DNA from: Sulfitobacter alexandrii
GTDB lineage: Bacteria; Pseudomonadota; Alphaproteobacteria; Rhodobacterales; Rhodobacteraceae
Direction of reading: 5' to 3'
NCBI RefSeq assembly: GCF_001886735.1
Contig: NZ_CP018076.1
Coordinates: 1,054,001-1,118,000, forward strand
Length of the DNA: 64,000 nt
Below are positions 1 to 11,272 of this stretch, piece after piece (the stretch's first letter is position 1; each line of letters starts with the position of its first letter). The position numbers were made by a program, and so were the translations under genes. The notes under the pieces are model-generated. The model made no database searches. It had not been told where the DNA came from and saw only the letters and a list, made by a program, of their open reading frames with translations.

Positions 1-1
1 C

Positions 2-211
2 GCCGACGCCGCCTTCATGAAGGCGCTGTGGGAGTGTTTCGGCCCCGAGCCGTTCGAACGCGGCAACCTCGATGCCGGGCGGCTGTCGTGGCTCTTCGGC
101 CGCGAGGTGGTGCCCGCGACGGACCCCTTCGATCCGGCCGATTACGAGGCGATGCTGGTCATCGACGAGAGAATCGCCCGTGCCTCCTTTCCCGAAGCCT
201 TCGAGGATTGA
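2..211 (+). CDS. C-terminal part of an unknown protein
   Basis: The open frame runs in from before the window (frame of base 2) to a TGA ending at 211, giving the last 69 residues of a protein whose start is not visible. An in-frame ATG at 17 exists, but the frame stays open upstream of it, so I read this as a tail and not a 64-residue gene. The tail is acidic, with proline/aspartate-rich turns and an ending rich in Glu, Ala and Phe. I do not recognise the family. It lies in the direction of the propionyl-CoA carboxylase cluster, so it may belong to that transcription unit. Confidence 0.5.
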   Translation, partial: ADAAFMKALWECFGPEPFERGNLDAGRLSWLFGREVVPATDPFDPADYEAMLVIDERIARASFPEAFED

Positions 212-524
212 TCGGCATGAACTCGCCTGTGATTCCCGTAATTCAGCGGTGCATGGCCGATATCGCGCTGCCGTGCGATCCGGGCTTCCGGCGCACGCGC
301 GCTTGCGGCAACCTCTCTGGCGAGGGCCGGTTGGAACACGATGGCTGGCCGGCCTCGCACCGAAACCAAACCCCTTCCCCCTTTGGGCGGCAGCGGCCCA
401 GGCCCCTGCTGCCCGCTTTTTCTGCAGGGACGGAGCGGGTCGGCAATAATGTCGGGGCGCGACGGGAACCGGTTCAGGGATGCCGCGTTGTTGCTTCGAA
501 AACAAGGATGGAAGGAACAGGCAA
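212..524. other. Intergenic stretch, no convincing gene
   Basis: Frames stay open here only because the DNA is GC-rich. None has a good ribosome-binding site or protein-like composition. The one structured element is a hairpin plus T run near 385-422, listed separately. The end of the stretch (about 510-516) carries the purine-rich ribosome-binding site of the following lipoprotein gene. Confidence 0.5.
385..422 (+). terminator. Candidate Rho-independent terminator
   Basis: Arms at 385-393 and 406-414 pair over 9 bp with one G-U pair. The 12-base loop can itself fold into a GGCC/GGCC mini-stem. A run of five T follows at 416-421. It lies about 175 bases after the upstream partial gene and before the lipoprotein gene, so it would separate the two units. 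The distance from the upstream stop codon is rather long. Confidence 0.45.
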
Positions 525-758
525 GTGTTCGAACGTATTCAGAATTCTTCGAGGACCGCGCGCAACGTCGTGCTCGCCGTCGCGGCGTGCGGCGCGTTGG
601 CCGCATGCGGTGACACCATTGGCGAACAGGCCCTTGGTGGCGGTGCCGTCGGCGCCGGCGCTGCGGCCGTCACCGGTGGCAGCCTGCTGCAGGGCGCGGC
701 CATCGGCGCGGGTGCAAACCTCGCCTATTGCCAGCTCAACCCGGGCAAGTGCAACTGA
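525..758 (+). CDS. Small glycine-zipper lipoprotein
   Basis: A 77-residue protein begun at GTG 525, chosen over ATG 480 because a GGAAGGA ribosome-binding site sits 8 bases before the GTG and the shorter form has a proper signal sequence. A basic N-terminus and a short hydrophobic stretch lead to a lipobox L25-A-A-C28, so the mature protein should be lipid-anchored. The mature part is almost all Gly/Ala with GxxxG-like spacing (glycine zipper) and ends with two cysteines in a short hydrophilic tail. Similar small envelope lipoproteins are common. The exact job is unknown. It precedes pccA by 117 bases in the same direction. Confidence 0.65.
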   Translation: MFERIQNSSRTARNVVLAVAACGALAACGDTIGEQALGGGAVGAGAAAVTGGSLLQGAAIGAGANLAYCQLNPGKCN

Positions 759-875
759 CGCTCACCTGACGCAACGCCGGCGCCCCTCGGGTGGCCGGCC
801 CCGCTCAATCAGCCCCGCGCAGCATCCGCTGTCGCGGGGTTTCCGCGTTTTACCCAAGACCAAGAAGGACAGTGC

Positions 876-2876
<2,001 letters not shown>

Positions 2877-2884
2877 GAGACCCC

Positions 2885-3661
2885 GTGCTGGCGACCCCGA
2901 CCTTCCCCCTCGTTCTGCTGGCGGCTGCGGTCTTTTGTGCCGTGCTGCTGGCGGTGTGGGCGGAAGCGCGGGTCGCCGGGCGCATCATCGCGCAATTCTT
3001 CCTGACCATCGGCCTGCCGGTGGTGGTCGTGCTTGGCGTGGTGATCTGGCTGACGCTGCCGTTGATGGGGCAGATCGACCCGCGGGTGAGCCAGGCCATC
3101 ATCGCCGGTCTGGTGATCGCCACCGGCTGGCTGACCACGGCCATCTTCGCCGAGGGCGGCAAGGCCCGGGCGCGCGCGGAGAAAACCCGCGATTACCACA
3201 AGGCACTCTACGCCGAGATCGGCAATACGCTGGAATCGCTCTGGGAGGCGGACAGTTCGGAGCAGTACGTCACGGCGCTGATCGAAAGGATGCGCGAAGA
3301 AGAAGGTTATGTTCCCTTCCTGCCGCGTGAACAGCACGACCACGTCTACAATGCGGTCATCGCCGAGATCGATGTGCTGCCGCGCCAGACCATTGACGCG
3401 ATCGTCGCCTATTACAGCGTGATAAAGGCGATGTCCGCGCTGGTCGACGACATGCGCGGCGAGACCTTTCGCACCCTCGATGCGGACCGGCGGATCGCGA
3501 TCTATTCGGACTACGTGGGAATGCGGAAACAGGCGTTCGTCTTTGGCAAGCACGCCCTGCGGCTGATCCGCGCCTATTCGGACGGCGGCCGCAAGGCCGC
3601 CGATCGGATCATCAGTAACCCGGACGCGGGCCGGTCCGCCATGTCACGGGGATCGGTGTGA
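2885..3661 (+). CDS. Membrane protein of unknown function
   Basis: A 258-residue protein starting at GTG 2885, only 8 bases after pccA, with an AGGAG site overlapping the pccA stop region, so co-transcription with pccA is likely. Two hydrophobic segments (about residues 7-25 and 36-58) anchor a long, charged, helical C-terminal part that contains several Tyr and Arg/Glu-rich stretches. I recognise no catalytic motif. Its position inside a propionate cluster may be incidental. The C-terminus overlaps no gene, and the next gene is on the opposite strand. Confidence 0.7.
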   Translation: MLATPTFPLVLLAAAVFCAVLLAVWAEARVAGRIIAQFFLTIGLPVVVVLGVVIWLTLPLMGQIDPRVSQAIIAGLVIATGWLTTAIFAEGGKARARAEKTRDYHKALYAEIGNTLESLWEADSSEQYVTALIERMREEEGYVPFLPREQHDHVYNAVIAEIDVLPRQTIDAIVAYYSVIKAMSALVDDMRGETFRTLDADRRIAIYSDYVGMRKQAFVFGKHALRLIRAYSDGGRKAADRIISNPDAGRSAMSRGSV

Positions 3662-3746
3662 ACGGGATGTCGGCGTCTTTGTCCATGGTCATGTTCCCAA
3701 CCTCTTGCCCCTTCAATATAGGGCAGGGGGACGTGTCTCACAAGCG

Positions 3747-4220
3747 TCACTGGATGACGACGCCCTCGGCTTCCTTGCGTTCGCGGATTTCGCGCTGGCG
3801 CATGGGCATCTTGTCGATGCTGCGGGTGATCTCGCGCACGTCCCACGGAAACGGCTTCCGCAACTTGATCTCGCCGTCCTTGCCCACCAGCACGAGCATG
3901 AAACCACGGGGGCGCATCCGCAGCCGCAGCGGTGCGCGGGCGTCCGGATCCGTATCGCTCAGCACGATGACGTCCCGCGTGGCAAGGTCTTCGGGCTGGG
4001 CGCGCAGCAGTTCCATCTGTTCGATATATGCCGGATCGTCGGGGCTGTCGGCAAAGACCACGACGGGACGCTTTTTCCAGCGGAATTCGCTCAAATCCTC
4101 CATTTCGGCGGGTGCGAACAGCAGCCCGCCTTCACCGAAGGCATTGGACTGGGCGGTGGCCTGCGTGGCGAATACCCCAGCAAAAACAAGCGTCAGCAGA
4201 TATTTCACAACTCTTTCCAT
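3747..4220 (-). CDS. DUF4174 family exported protein
   Basis: A 157-residue protein with a signal peptide (cut expected after an ATA-type motif near residue 23), then a thioredoxin-like DUF4174 domain. That domain contains the VVFADSPDD strand, a loop with acidic DTDPDAR, and the FMLVLVGKDGEIKLR strand, before the highly charged C-terminal helix. Thioredoxin-type CxxC cysteines are absent. The ATG at 4220 is taken as the start. A GTG at 4208 with a GGAAAG site is an alternative that keeps the signal peptide. The open frame continues to 4529 but has no protein-like features there. The gene is divergent from the sulfotransferase-like gene. Function of the family is not established. Confidence 0.75.
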   Translation of the reverse strand: MERVVKYLLTLVFAGVFATQATAQSNAFGEGGLLFAPAEMEDLSEFRWKKRPVVVFADSPDDPAYIEQMELLRAQPEDLATRDVIVLSDTDPDARAPLRLRMRPRGFMLVLVGKDGEIKLRKPFPWDVREITRSIDKMPMRQREIRERKEAEGVVIQ

Positions 4221-4376
4221 GTTCGTGAATATAGGGGCTGCATCCGCAAATGCGATGCACATTCTCGGGACTGCGCCCATTAAGCACACTTCAAGGGTTT
4301 TGGCAGCATGACGGGCACGTTCCCCGTGACATGGCCGGACCGGGCGGCCGCTTCCAGAAAGAACGGCCAGAGCATC

Positions 4377-5300
4377 ATGGATGTCATTCTGCACCTCGGT
4401 GCACATCGCACCGGCACCACCACCTTCCAGCATTACGTTCGGGATCATCTCGACACGCTCGCCCAGGGCGACATCGGCTACTGGGGGCCGGCACGCACGC
4501 GCAAGTCCGTCTTTCCGGGCCTGTTTCACGCCGTCAACCCGCGCAGGCCCCAGCGTGCGCAGGGCCGGGTGCGGATGCTTGCGGCCAAGGCCGAGGCACG
4601 GGGGGTGCGGCGGCTTCTGATCAGCGACGAGAACATGCTGGGCAGTTGCATCGACGCGTTTCGGCGCGCGGCGCTATACCCGGCGGCAGGGGAGCACATG
4701 GCGCGCCTTGCCGCCGCTCTCGGCGGGCGGGTGTCGCGGGTGGTGCTGACGATCCGGGCGCAGGACATGTGGTGGGCCTCCGCCTCCGCCTTGACGGCCG
4801 CGAGGGGGCACCGGGTGCATGACGCCGCGAAATACGCCCAGATCGCGCGCGGCGCACGCGGCTGGCGGGACGTCATCACCGATCTCGCCTGCGCCTTGCC
4901 GGGGGCCGACATCAGGGTGATGCCCTTTGAAACCTTCGCGGGCCGTCCCGAATGCACCCTGCGCGAGGCGCTCGATCTCGACCTGCCGGGCGACGGCAGG
5001 CTGCGCTGGCTGAACCGGTCGCTGCCCCTGACCGAACTGCGGGACGTCCTGCGGGAACGGGGCGGCGACCCGACGGTGCTGCCGCGCGGCGAGGGCCGCT
5101 GGCAGCCTTTCACCCTCGCGCAGGCTGCGGCGCTGCGCGAGAAATACGCCGACGATCTGCACTGGCTCGCCGCCGGGGCAGACGGGTTGGCGACACTGAC
5201 ACAGGACGAAATCCGGGCAAGAGCGGGCTCGAACCTGCCACCGGGGCACATGACAGAAGGACATACCCATGAGCAAAGACAAGTGGCGCAGCATCGCTGA
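4377..5300 (+). CDS. Sulfotransferase-like P-loop protein
   Basis: A 307-residue protein from ATG 4377 (an in-frame ATG at 4308 would add 23 residues unlike the family). It opens with a strand and loop, [13 protein letters not shown], which resembles the PAPS-binding loop of sulfotransferases. Its middle has a strand VVLTIRAQD and alternating helix/strand stretches. The donor-binding Ser/Arg motif further in is not clear, so activity is uncertain. The last 32 bases overlap the start of the methylmalonyl-CoA mutase gene in another frame, which implies translational coupling. Why such a protein should be tied to the propionate pathway is unknown. Confidence 0.7.
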   Translation: MDVILHLGAHRTGTTTFQHYVRDHLDTLAQGDIGYWGPARTRKSVFPGLFHAVNPRRPQRAQGRVRMLAAKAEARGVRRLLISDENMLGSCIDAFRRAALYPAAGEHMARLAAALGGRVSRVVLTIRAQDMWWASASALTAARGHRVHDAAKYAQIARGARGWRDVITDLACALPGADIRVMPFETFAGRPECTLREALDLDLPGDGRLRWLNRSLPLTELRDVLRERGGDPTVLPRGEGRWQPFTLAQAAALREKYADDLHWLAAGADGLATLTQDEIRARAGSNLPPGHMTEGHTHEQRQVAQHR

Positions 5301-7392
5301 GAAGGAACTGCGCGGACGCAAGCTGGACGATCTGACCTGGCGCACGCTGGAGGGGATCGACGTGCAACCGCTCTACACCGCGGAAGACACCGAAGGGCTG
5401 GCGCACCTCGGCTCCATCCCGGGCGAGGCGCCGTTCACCCGCGGGGTCAAGGCCACCATGTACGCGGGCCGTCCTTGGACCATCCGGCAATACGCCGGTT
5501 TCTCGACGGCCGAGGAATCCAACGCCTTCTACCGCCGCAACCTCGCGGCGGGCCAGCAGGGTGTCTCCGTCGCTTTCGACCTGGCGACGCACCGCGGCTA
5601 CGACAGCGACCACCCAAGGGTCGAGGGCGACGTGGGCAAGGCCGGGGTCGCCATCGACAGCGTCGAAGACATGAAGATCTTGTTCGACGGCATCCCGCTG
5701 GAAAAAGTCTCGGTCTCCATGACCATGAACGGCGCGGTCATTCCCATTCTTGCCAGCTTCATCGTCGCGGGCGAGGAACAGGGCGTGGACCGCGGGCAGC
5801 TGTCGGGCACGATCCAGAACGACATCCTCAAGGAGTTCATGGTCCGCAACACCTACATCTATCCGCCCGAACCCTCGATGCGGATCATCGCGGACATCAT
5901 CGAATACACCGCGAACGAGATGCCGCGCTTCAACTCGATCTCGATTTCGGGCTACCACATGCAGGAAGCGGGCGCGAACCTTGTGCAGGAACTCGCCTTT
6001 ACCCTCGCGGACGGGCGCGAATATGTCCGCACCGCCATCGCCGCCGGCATGGATGTCGACCGTTTCGCACCCCGCCTGTCGTTCTTCTTCGCCATCGGCA
6101 TGAACTTTTTCATGGAAGCGGCCAAGCTGCGGGCGGCACGCCTGCTGTGGAGCCGGATCATGGAGGAATTCGCGCCCAAGGATCCCAAGTCGTCCATGCT
6201 GCGCACGCATTGCCAGACGAGCGGCGTCAGCCTCGCCGAACAGGATCCCTACAACAACGTCGTGCGCACTGCCTACGAGGCGCTCTCGGCCGTGTTGGGC
6301 GGCACCCAGTCGCTGCACACCAACTCTCTCGACGAGGCGATCGGCCTGCCCACCGACCATTCGGCCCGCATCGCGCGGAACACCCAGCTGATCCTGCAGG
6401 AAGAAACCGGGGTCACGAACGTCGTCGATCCGCTGGCCGGCTCCTACTACGTCGAGAAGCTTACCGCTGACCTTGCCGAGGAGGCATGGAAGCTGATCGA
6501 AGAGGTCGAGGAGATGGGCGGCATGACCAAGGCCGTGGCCTCCGGCATGCCCAAGCTCAGGATCGAGGAAGCCGCCGCCCGGCGTCAGGCCAACATCGAC
6601 CGGGGGGACGAGGTCATCGTCGGGGTCAACAAGTACCGCCGCGACAAGGAAGACCCGATCGACATCCTCGACGTGGACAACGTCAAGGTGCGCGACAGCC
6701 AGATCCAGCGGCTGCAAAAGATCCGCGCGGAACGGGACGAGGCGGCCTGCACGGCCGCGCTCGAGGAACTGACACGGCGCGCCGCGGACGGCGGCAACCT
6801 TTTGGAAGCAGCGGTCGAAGCGGCGCGCGCACGCGCCACCGTGGGAGAAATCAGCATGGCAATGGAAAAGCAGTTCGGTCGCCACCGGGCCGAGGTAAAG
6901 ACCCTGGCGGGTGTCTACGGGGCCGCCTACGAGGGCGACGAGGACTTCGCCGCCATCCAGAAATCGGTCGAGGACTTTGCCGAGGCGGAAGGCCGCCGCC
7001 CGCGCATGCTGGTGGTCAAGATGGGGCAGGACGGTCATGACCGGGGTGCCAAGGTCATCGCCACCGCCTTTGCCGACATCGGTTTCGACGTGGACGTCGG
7101 CCCGCTTTTCCAGACCCCGGCGGAGGCCGCGCAGGATGCGGTGGACAACGACGTGCACGTGATCGGCATCAGTTCGCAGGCGGCCGGGCACAAGACCCTC
7201 GCGCCCCAGCTGGTCAAGGCGCTCAAGGACGCGGGTGCCGAAGACATCCTCGTGATCTGCGGCGGCGTGATCCCGCAGCAGGACTACAAGTTTCTCAGGG
7301 ATGCCGGGGTCAAGGCGATCTTCGGTCCCGGCACGAATATCCCGGCAGCGGCGCAGGATATCCTCAAGTTGATCCGCGAAGCCCGGACCTGA
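5269..7392 (+). CDS. scpA: Methylmalonyl-CoA mutase, adenosylcobalamin-dependent
   Basis: A 707-residue single-chain mutase that converts (R)-methylmalonyl-CoA to succinyl-CoA, the last step of propionyl-CoA entry into the TCA cycle. The N-terminal TIM-barrel part includes the substrate-binding region with [21 protein letters not shown]. The C-terminal cobalamin domain has the base-off motif D588-G-H590-D-R-G593, where H590 is the cobalt ligand, followed by GGVIPQQD. Length fits the alpha-chain type that needs no beta subunit. The start lies inside the sulfotransferase-like gene, with an AGAAGGA site just before the ATG. Together with pccA it forms the carboxylation-mutase route. Confidence 0.96.
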   Translation: MSKDKWRSIAEKELRGRKLDDLTWRTLEGIDVQPLYTAEDTEGLAHLGSIPGEAPFTRGVKATMYAGRPWTIRQYAGFSTAEESNAFYRRNLAAGQQGVSVAFDLATHRGYDSDHPRVEGDVGKAGVAIDSVEDMKILFDGIPLEKVSVSMTMNGAVIPILASFIVAGEEQGVDRGQLSGTIQNDILKEFMVRNTYIYPPEPSMRIIADIIEYTANEMPRFNSISISGYHMQEAGANLVQELAFTLADGREYVRTAIAAGMDVDRFAPRLSFFFAIGMNFFMEAAKLRAARLLWSRIMEEFAPKDPKSSMLRTHCQTSGVSLAEQDPYNNVVRTAYEALSAVLGGTQSLHTNSLDEAIGLPTDHSARIARNTQLILQEETGVTNVVDPLAGSYYVEKLTADLAEEAWKLIEEVEEMGGMTKAVASGMPKLRIEEAAARRQANIDRGDEVIVGVNKYRRDKEDPIDILDVDNVKVRDSQIQRLQKIRAERDEAACTAALEELTRRAADGGNLLEAAVEAARARATVGEISMAMEKQFGRHRAEVKTLAGVYGAAYEGDEDFAAIQKSVEDFAEAEGRRPRMLVVKMGQDGHDRGAKVIATAFADIGFDVDVGPLFQTPAEAAQDAVDNDVHVIGISSQAAGHKTLAPQLVKALKDAGAEDILVICGGVIPQQDYKFLRDAGVKAIFGPGTNIPAAAQDILKLIREART

Positions 7393-7398
7393 ACGTGC

Positions 7399-7429
7399 AA
7401 GGGGCCGCCGGAAACTCCGGCGGCCCCTT
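7399..7429. terminator. Bidirectional terminator hairpin
   Basis: A perfect 14-bp stem (7399-7412 with 7416-7429) around a 3-base loop, with AA/TT at its base, lies between the mutase stop and the end of the convergent tail-collar gene. Because both arms end in A or T pairs it can serve both strands. Confidence 0.85.
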
Positions 7430-7452
7430 GATGTTGCTGGCGGTCCGGACCG

Positions 7453-8091
7453 TCAGCTCCGCGACGGGTAGATGCCATTTACGACGATGCAGTAGTAGGC
7501 GGCCAGGGACGGCTGCATGTTGCTGTGAGGCAGGTTGCCGCCCGTGTTGGTAATGGCGTCCTGCTCCATGTAGTTGTCCGGCCCCACGGGCAGTTCGTCC
7601 GCGTACATCTTGATCCGGTCTTCCGGCGGCAGCGTTTCGTTGACGTTGGGCCGCGCGAGGTAGTCGTTCGCCGGGCGCTGCTTGTCGCCGTTCTCGGTGC
7701 TGACGCGCATCAGGTGGTTGTGGGCGGGGATTTCGCTCACCGTCAGGGTATGCGTTTCGGCACCGACCTTCTGGCCCCAGAAGCGCGGCGAGAGCCCGGG
7801 CCCGGTTCCAACGCCCATCGGCACCCGCCCCTGCAGGTCCGGCAGGCCAAAGGTCGTCCGGCCGTCGCCGCCGAACGTCGTCCCGACGATGGAGAAGAGC
7901 GCGGTATTCTGGCTGATCGCCATCAACGCGCCATTCGCCAGCGCCGTGTTCCGTGGGCAGAAGTTGCCCCCGAACAGGAATATCTCGCCTATCACCCAGT
8001 CCTGCGCGGCCGCGGGCGCGGCGGAGGTCATCATACCCAGCGTCAGGGCAACCGGCGCGGCCAAGGCTTTCAAAGCTTTGAATTTAGACAT
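7453..8091 (-). CDS. Exported tail-collar (microcystin-dependent-like) protein
   Basis: A 212-residue protein with a signal peptide (cut near AAAQ-DW, residue 30) followed by a phage tail-collar domain: the conserved GEIFLFGGNFCPR, the repeated FSIVGTTFGGDGRTTFGLPDLQGRVPMG block in two parts, and a PAHNH motif. It ends with the typical PSLAAYYCIVVNGIYPS strand. Such proteins occur in many free-living bacteria outside phages and are thought to be surface or secreted. No phage genes lie nearby. A GAGGGAC ribosome-binding site precedes the ATG. Two cysteines could form a disulfide. Confidence 0.88.
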   Translation of the reverse strand: MSKFKALKALAAPVALTLGMMTSAAPAAAQDWVIGEIFLFGGNFCPRNTALANGALMAISQNTALFSIVGTTFGGDGRTTFGLPDLQGRVPMGVGTGPGLSPRFWGQKVGAETHTLTVSEIPAHNHLMRVSTENGDKQRPANDYLARPNVNETLPPEDRIKMYADELPVGPDNYMEQDAITNTGGNLPHSNMQPSLAAYYCIVVNGIYPSRS

Positions 8092-8431
8092 TTTTTTGTC
8101 CCTCTGTTAAAATTTGGTGCCAACGGGCCACACTCGCTATGCTGGAAAAGTTACGTGGCGACATTCGCGATTTGAACGCGCCGCGTCAAACGTTAACGGT
8201 TCGGATCCTGAAAAGTCTGTTCCCTGCTGCGGCATAAGTGCCGCTAAAATCCTGCGGCCCGGGCACTTCGGCATGGGCATTTTCAATGCGGGGGAAAGAG
8301 GTGCCCACGCGGTTCACATCAATTTCTTCCGAACGTCGAAGAACGCGCCGCACCGCATTGCACGCGGTTTCTTCTTTCGCCAATCTCGAAGTGCTTCCGG
8401 AATGTGCCGGTCGCCGGAAAGGGAACGGATG
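8092..8431. other. Divergent promoter region between tail-collar and VOC genes
   Basis: About 340 bases without a supported gene. The left edge is T/A-rich next to the tail-collar start, as expected for its promoter. A small hairpin (8229-8234 with 8239-8244, loop TAAG) followed by TAAAAT is visible. Open frames crossing this stretch lack ribosome-binding sites and read like GC-rich noise. Confidence 0.5.
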
Positions 8432-9043
8432 ATGGAACTCGATCACCTTGCAGTTGCGGGCGAGACACGCGATCTCGCGACCGCCCATGTGGCGCAGGCT
8501 CTCGGGGTGGCGCTGCAAGCGGGCGGCGAACACGCCGTCTTTCACACGCACAACACCCTGCTGGGGCTGGAGGAGGGCCTCTACCTCGAGGCGATCGCGA
8601 TCAATCCGCAGGCGCCCGCACCGGACCGGCCGCGCTGGTTCGACCTCGACCGGTTCGCGGGGCCGCCCCGCCTGACGAACTGGATCTGCCGTTGCGACGA
8701 TCTGGACGCGACGCTGGCCGCCTTGCCCGACGGCTTCGGCGCGCCGGTCAGCCTGCAGCGGGGCGACCTGCGCTGGCGGATGGCGGTGCCCGCGTCCGGC
8801 ATCCTGCCCTTCGACAACTGCGCGCCCGCGCTGATGCAATGGGACGGCGACACGCATCCGGCCGCGCGGCTCGCCCCCTCGGGCTGCCGGTTGCGCCGGC
8901 TGACGGTGACCCACCCCGAGGCGACGGTGCTGGCCGGAATGCTGGCCCCCTTGCTGATCGGCGGCCATGTCCGCTTAGAGACGGGACCGGCTGGCCTGAC
9001 CGCCGCCTTCGATACGCCCTCCGGCACGCGAACGCTGACGTGA
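8432..9043 (+). CDS. Glyoxalase-like (VOC) domain protein
   Basis: A 203-residue protein started at ATG 8432 (ATG 8429 is adjacent), preceded by GGAAAGGGA. It begins MELDHLAVAGE, has the HAVFHTHNTLLGL strand and the ...YLEAIAINP strand ending in a potential metal-ligand Glu, and a second half with RWRMAVPASGILP. This matches single-chain glyoxalase-like proteins of the Glyoxalase_3 type. Metal ligands His4 and the Glu of the YLEAIAI strand are plausible. Substrate is unknown. It is monocistronic as far as can be seen. Confidence 0.8.
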   Translation: MELDHLAVAGETRDLATAHVAQALGVALQAGGEHAVFHTHNTLLGLEEGLYLEAIAINPQAPAPDRPRWFDLDRFAGPPRLTNWICRCDDLDATLAALPDGFGAPVSLQRGDLRWRMAVPASGILPFDNCAPALMQWDGDTHPAARLAPSGCRLRRLTVTHPEATVLAGMLAPLLIGGHVRLETGPAGLTAAFDTPSGTRTLT

Positions 9044-9110
9044 TCCGATTTTGATGCAGAAAACGTTTTCCGCATCCTGACTTCCCCTTGGCGCCGCCCT
9101 ATGATGCGGC

Positions 9111-9791
9111 ATGTCGATCTGGACCCGCATCACCGAAGCCCTGTCTGCGCTCGCCTCCGGCGAAGGGCTGGCTGCGGTCTTTGACAGGCTGCGCAGCCCG
9201 CCGGAGCGGTCCGTGGCCTTTACCATCGCGGTCATCGCGCTGGGTGCCAAGATGGCCAAGGCGGACGGGCTGGTCACCCGCGACGAGGTCACCGCCTTTC
9301 GCGAGGTGTTCAAGATCGCCGAAGGCGACACGGCAGGCGCGGCACGGGTATTCAACCTCGCGCGTCAGGATGTCACCGGTTTCGACGACTACGCGCGCCG
9401 GATCGCGGACATGTTCAGCGCGCAACCCGACATGCTGCGCGACCTGATGGAGGGGCTGTTCCACATCGCGATGGCGGATGGCACCTATCATCCGAACGAG
9501 GACGCGTTTCTTGCCGAAGTCGCCGGGATCTTCGGTCTGCCGGAGGACGATTTCGCCGCGCTCAAGGCCCGCTTCGTGCCGGACACCTCGCCGCTGCCCC
9601 ACACGGTTCTGGGCATCAGGCCCGGTGCGACGCTGGAAGAGGCGCGGGCGGCATGGCGCAAGCTGGTGCGCGAGAACCATCCCGACGCGCTGGTCGCCCG
9701 TGGCCTGCCCGAAGAGGCCGTGCGGATGGCGGAGAAGCGGCTGATCGACATCAACCGCGCCTGGGAAACGCTGTCGAACCGCGCCGCCTGA
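9111..9791 (+). CDS. TerB-domain / J-domain protein (DjlA-like)
   Basis: A 226-residue protein with an all-helical TerB-like part (residues about 35-150, with paired ADGLVTRDE and ADGTYHPNED motifs that could bind metal) and a C-terminal J domain carrying the H190-P-D192 motif. This is the arrangement of DjlA co-chaperones but without the N-terminal membrane anchor, so it should be cytoplasmic and stimulate DnaK. It overlaps the next gene in a TGATG stop/start, so the two are probably translated together. Confidence 0.87.
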   Translation: MSIWTRITEALSALASGEGLAAVFDRLRSPPERSVAFTIAVIALGAKMAKADGLVTRDEVTAFREVFKIAEGDTAGAARVFNLARQDVTGFDDYARRIADMFSAQPDMLRDLMEGLFHIAMADGTYHPNEDAFLAEVAGIFGLPEDDFAALKARFVPDTSPLPHTVLGIRPGATLEEARAAWRKLVRENHPDALVARGLPEEAVRMAEKRLIDINRAWETLSNRAA

Positions 9792-10834
9792 TGCGCATCG
9801 CCACCTATAACGTCGAGTGGTTCTCGGCATTGTTCGACACGCGCAACCGGCTGTTCGACGATGGCGAGTGGTCGGCGCGGCACAACGTGACCCGCGCCGC
9901 CCAGACGGCAGCGCTGGGGCGGGTCTTCCGGGCTCTGGACGCCGACGCCGTCATGATCATCGAGGCACCGGACCAGAGCCGCAGCCATTCGACCGTCGCG
10001 GCGCTCGAATATTTCGCCGAAACCTTCGCGCTGCGCACGACCCATGCGATCATGGGCTTTTCCAACGATACCCAACAGGAAATCGCCCTGCTTTACGATC
10101 CGGCGATGCTGACACCGCGCCACGACCCGCGTGGTGCCTTCGCCGGTCCGGAAGGGGCGGTGGGCGCGCCGCGGTTCGACACCGCGCTGCGCATCGATCT
10201 GGACATCGACGCGCGGGAGGATCTGGTGGTGTTCTCCAAGCCGCCGCTGGAGCTGTCCGTCGAGACGCGCGGCGGGTTTGACTTCCACATGATCGGTGCG
10301 CACCTCAAATCAAAGGCCCCGCATGGCGCAAGAACCCCGCAGGAAGTGCTGAGCCTTGGCGTGGCGAACCGGCGCAAGCAACTGGCGCAGGCGGTCTGGC
10401 TCCGGCGGCGGATCGACATGCTGCTCGACGAGGAAAGGCCGCTAGTCGTGCTCGGTGACCTGAACGACGGACCGGGGCTCGACAGCTTCGAGAGCCTGTT
10501 CGGCAAGTCGTCGGTCGAGATCGTGATGGGGCAGGAGGGCGAGGCCGGCGCGCTCTTCGATCCGCACGCCCGTCAGGCCCTGTTGCGCAAGCTGGGCGCG
10601 GCGCCGACCACCGCGCGTTTCTGGATCAGGCCGGAACAGCGGTTCCTTCAGGCCCTGCTGGATTACGTGATGGTCACCCCGGAGTTCACGGCACGCCACC
10701 CGCGATGGCGCATCTGGCACCCGATGGACGATCCCGAATGTTGGCGCGACCCGGTCTTGCGCGACGCGCTGGTCACCGCCTCGGATCACTTCCCGGTGAC
10801 GCTCGATTTCGATGACGGTCCGCCGGGGGTGTAA
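9791..10834 (+). CDS. Endonuclease/exonuclease/phosphatase (EEP) family protein
   Basis: A 347-residue metal-dependent phosphodiesterase. It starts MRIATYNVEW (N7 and E9 are the usual metal/phosphate residues), continues with an IGAHLKSK strand (His and Asn/Lys position), a LGDLND motif, and ends with TASDHFPV, the catalytic Asp-His pair. The substrate cannot be told from sequence: DNA, lipid or other phosphoesters are possible. ATG 9791 overlaps the stop of the J-domain gene by one base. The frame is open upstream but that part belongs to the neighbour. Confidence 0.88.
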   Translation: MRIATYNVEWFSALFDTRNRLFDDGEWSARHNVTRAAQTAALGRVFRALDADAVMIIEAPDQSRSHSTVAALEYFAETFALRTTHAIMGFSNDTQQEIALLYDPAMLTPRHDPRGAFAGPEGAVGAPRFDTALRIDLDIDAREDLVVFSKPPLELSVETRGGFDFHMIGAHLKSKAPHGARTPQEVLSLGVANRRKQLAQAVWLRRRIDMLLDEERPLVVLGDLNDGPGLDSFESLFGKSSVEIVMGQEGEAGALFDPHARQALLRKLGAAPTTARFWIRPEQRFLQALLDYVMVTPEFTARHPRWRIWHPMDDPECWRDPVLRDALVTASDHFPVTLDFDDGPPGV

Positions 10835-10863
10835 AGCGCGCAAGTCGTGCTACATTGCCTGTC

Positions 10864-11238
10864 ATGAGACATCTCGCGCCCCTTGCCCTGCTGATCTGCC
10901 TTCCCCTTGCTGTCCATGCCCAGGAGGACGAGGGCGAGCGCGGGCTTTCGCTGATGGAGCGCGGTGCGCAGATGTTCATGGAAGGCATCATGAAGGAAAT
11001 GGCGCCCGCCATTGACGAATTGGAAGGGCTGGCAGACGATGTGGCCCCGGCGCTGCGCAGCTTTGCGGATGAAATGGGCCCGAAACTCGCCGAGATCCTT
11101 GAGCAGGTGAAGGACTGGAGCGTCTACGAAGCGCCGGAGATGCTCCCCAACGGAGACATCATCATCCGGCGCAAGCCCGACGCCCCGATGGAAGAACCTG
11201 CCGAACCGACCGAACCTGCGCCGCAGATCGACCTCTAG
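10864..11238 (+). CDS. Small exported helical protein
   Basis: A 124-residue protein from ATG 10864 (a TTG at 10855 is less likely). A clear signal peptide ends near AVHAQ (residue 20). The mature part is acidic and helical with many Met, Glu and Ala, then an IIIRRKPDAP segment and a Pro/Glu-rich tail. It resembles small periplasmic AAA-type proteins seen across Rhodobacterales, of unknown role. It follows the EEP gene by 29 bases and ends 34 bases from the convergent ppx gene. Confidence 0.7.
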   Translation: MRHLAPLALLICLPLAVHAQEDEGERGLSLMERGAQMFMEGIMKEMAPAIDELEGLADDVAPALRSFADEMGPKLAEILEQVKDWSVYEAPEMLPNGDIIIRRKPDAPMEEPAEPTEPAPQIDL

Positions 11239-11272
11239 GCGATCCTCCGGCGCCCGCAGGTTTGCCCGCCTG

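Noticed and set aside
3620..3699. 26-residue minus-strand peptide frame near 3699 (start MTMDKDADIPF)
   Set aside because: It overlaps the 3' end of the membrane protein gene, and such a short peptide cannot be told from chance.
5110..7191. 693-residue minus-strand frame across the mutase gene
   Set aside because: Same antisense artefact. The plus-strand frame has all mutase motifs.
7453..8091. Possible prophage remnant suggested by a tail-collar domain
   Set aside because: The protein has a signal peptide and no phage neighbours. Tail-collar domains occur in ordinary secreted bacterial proteins.
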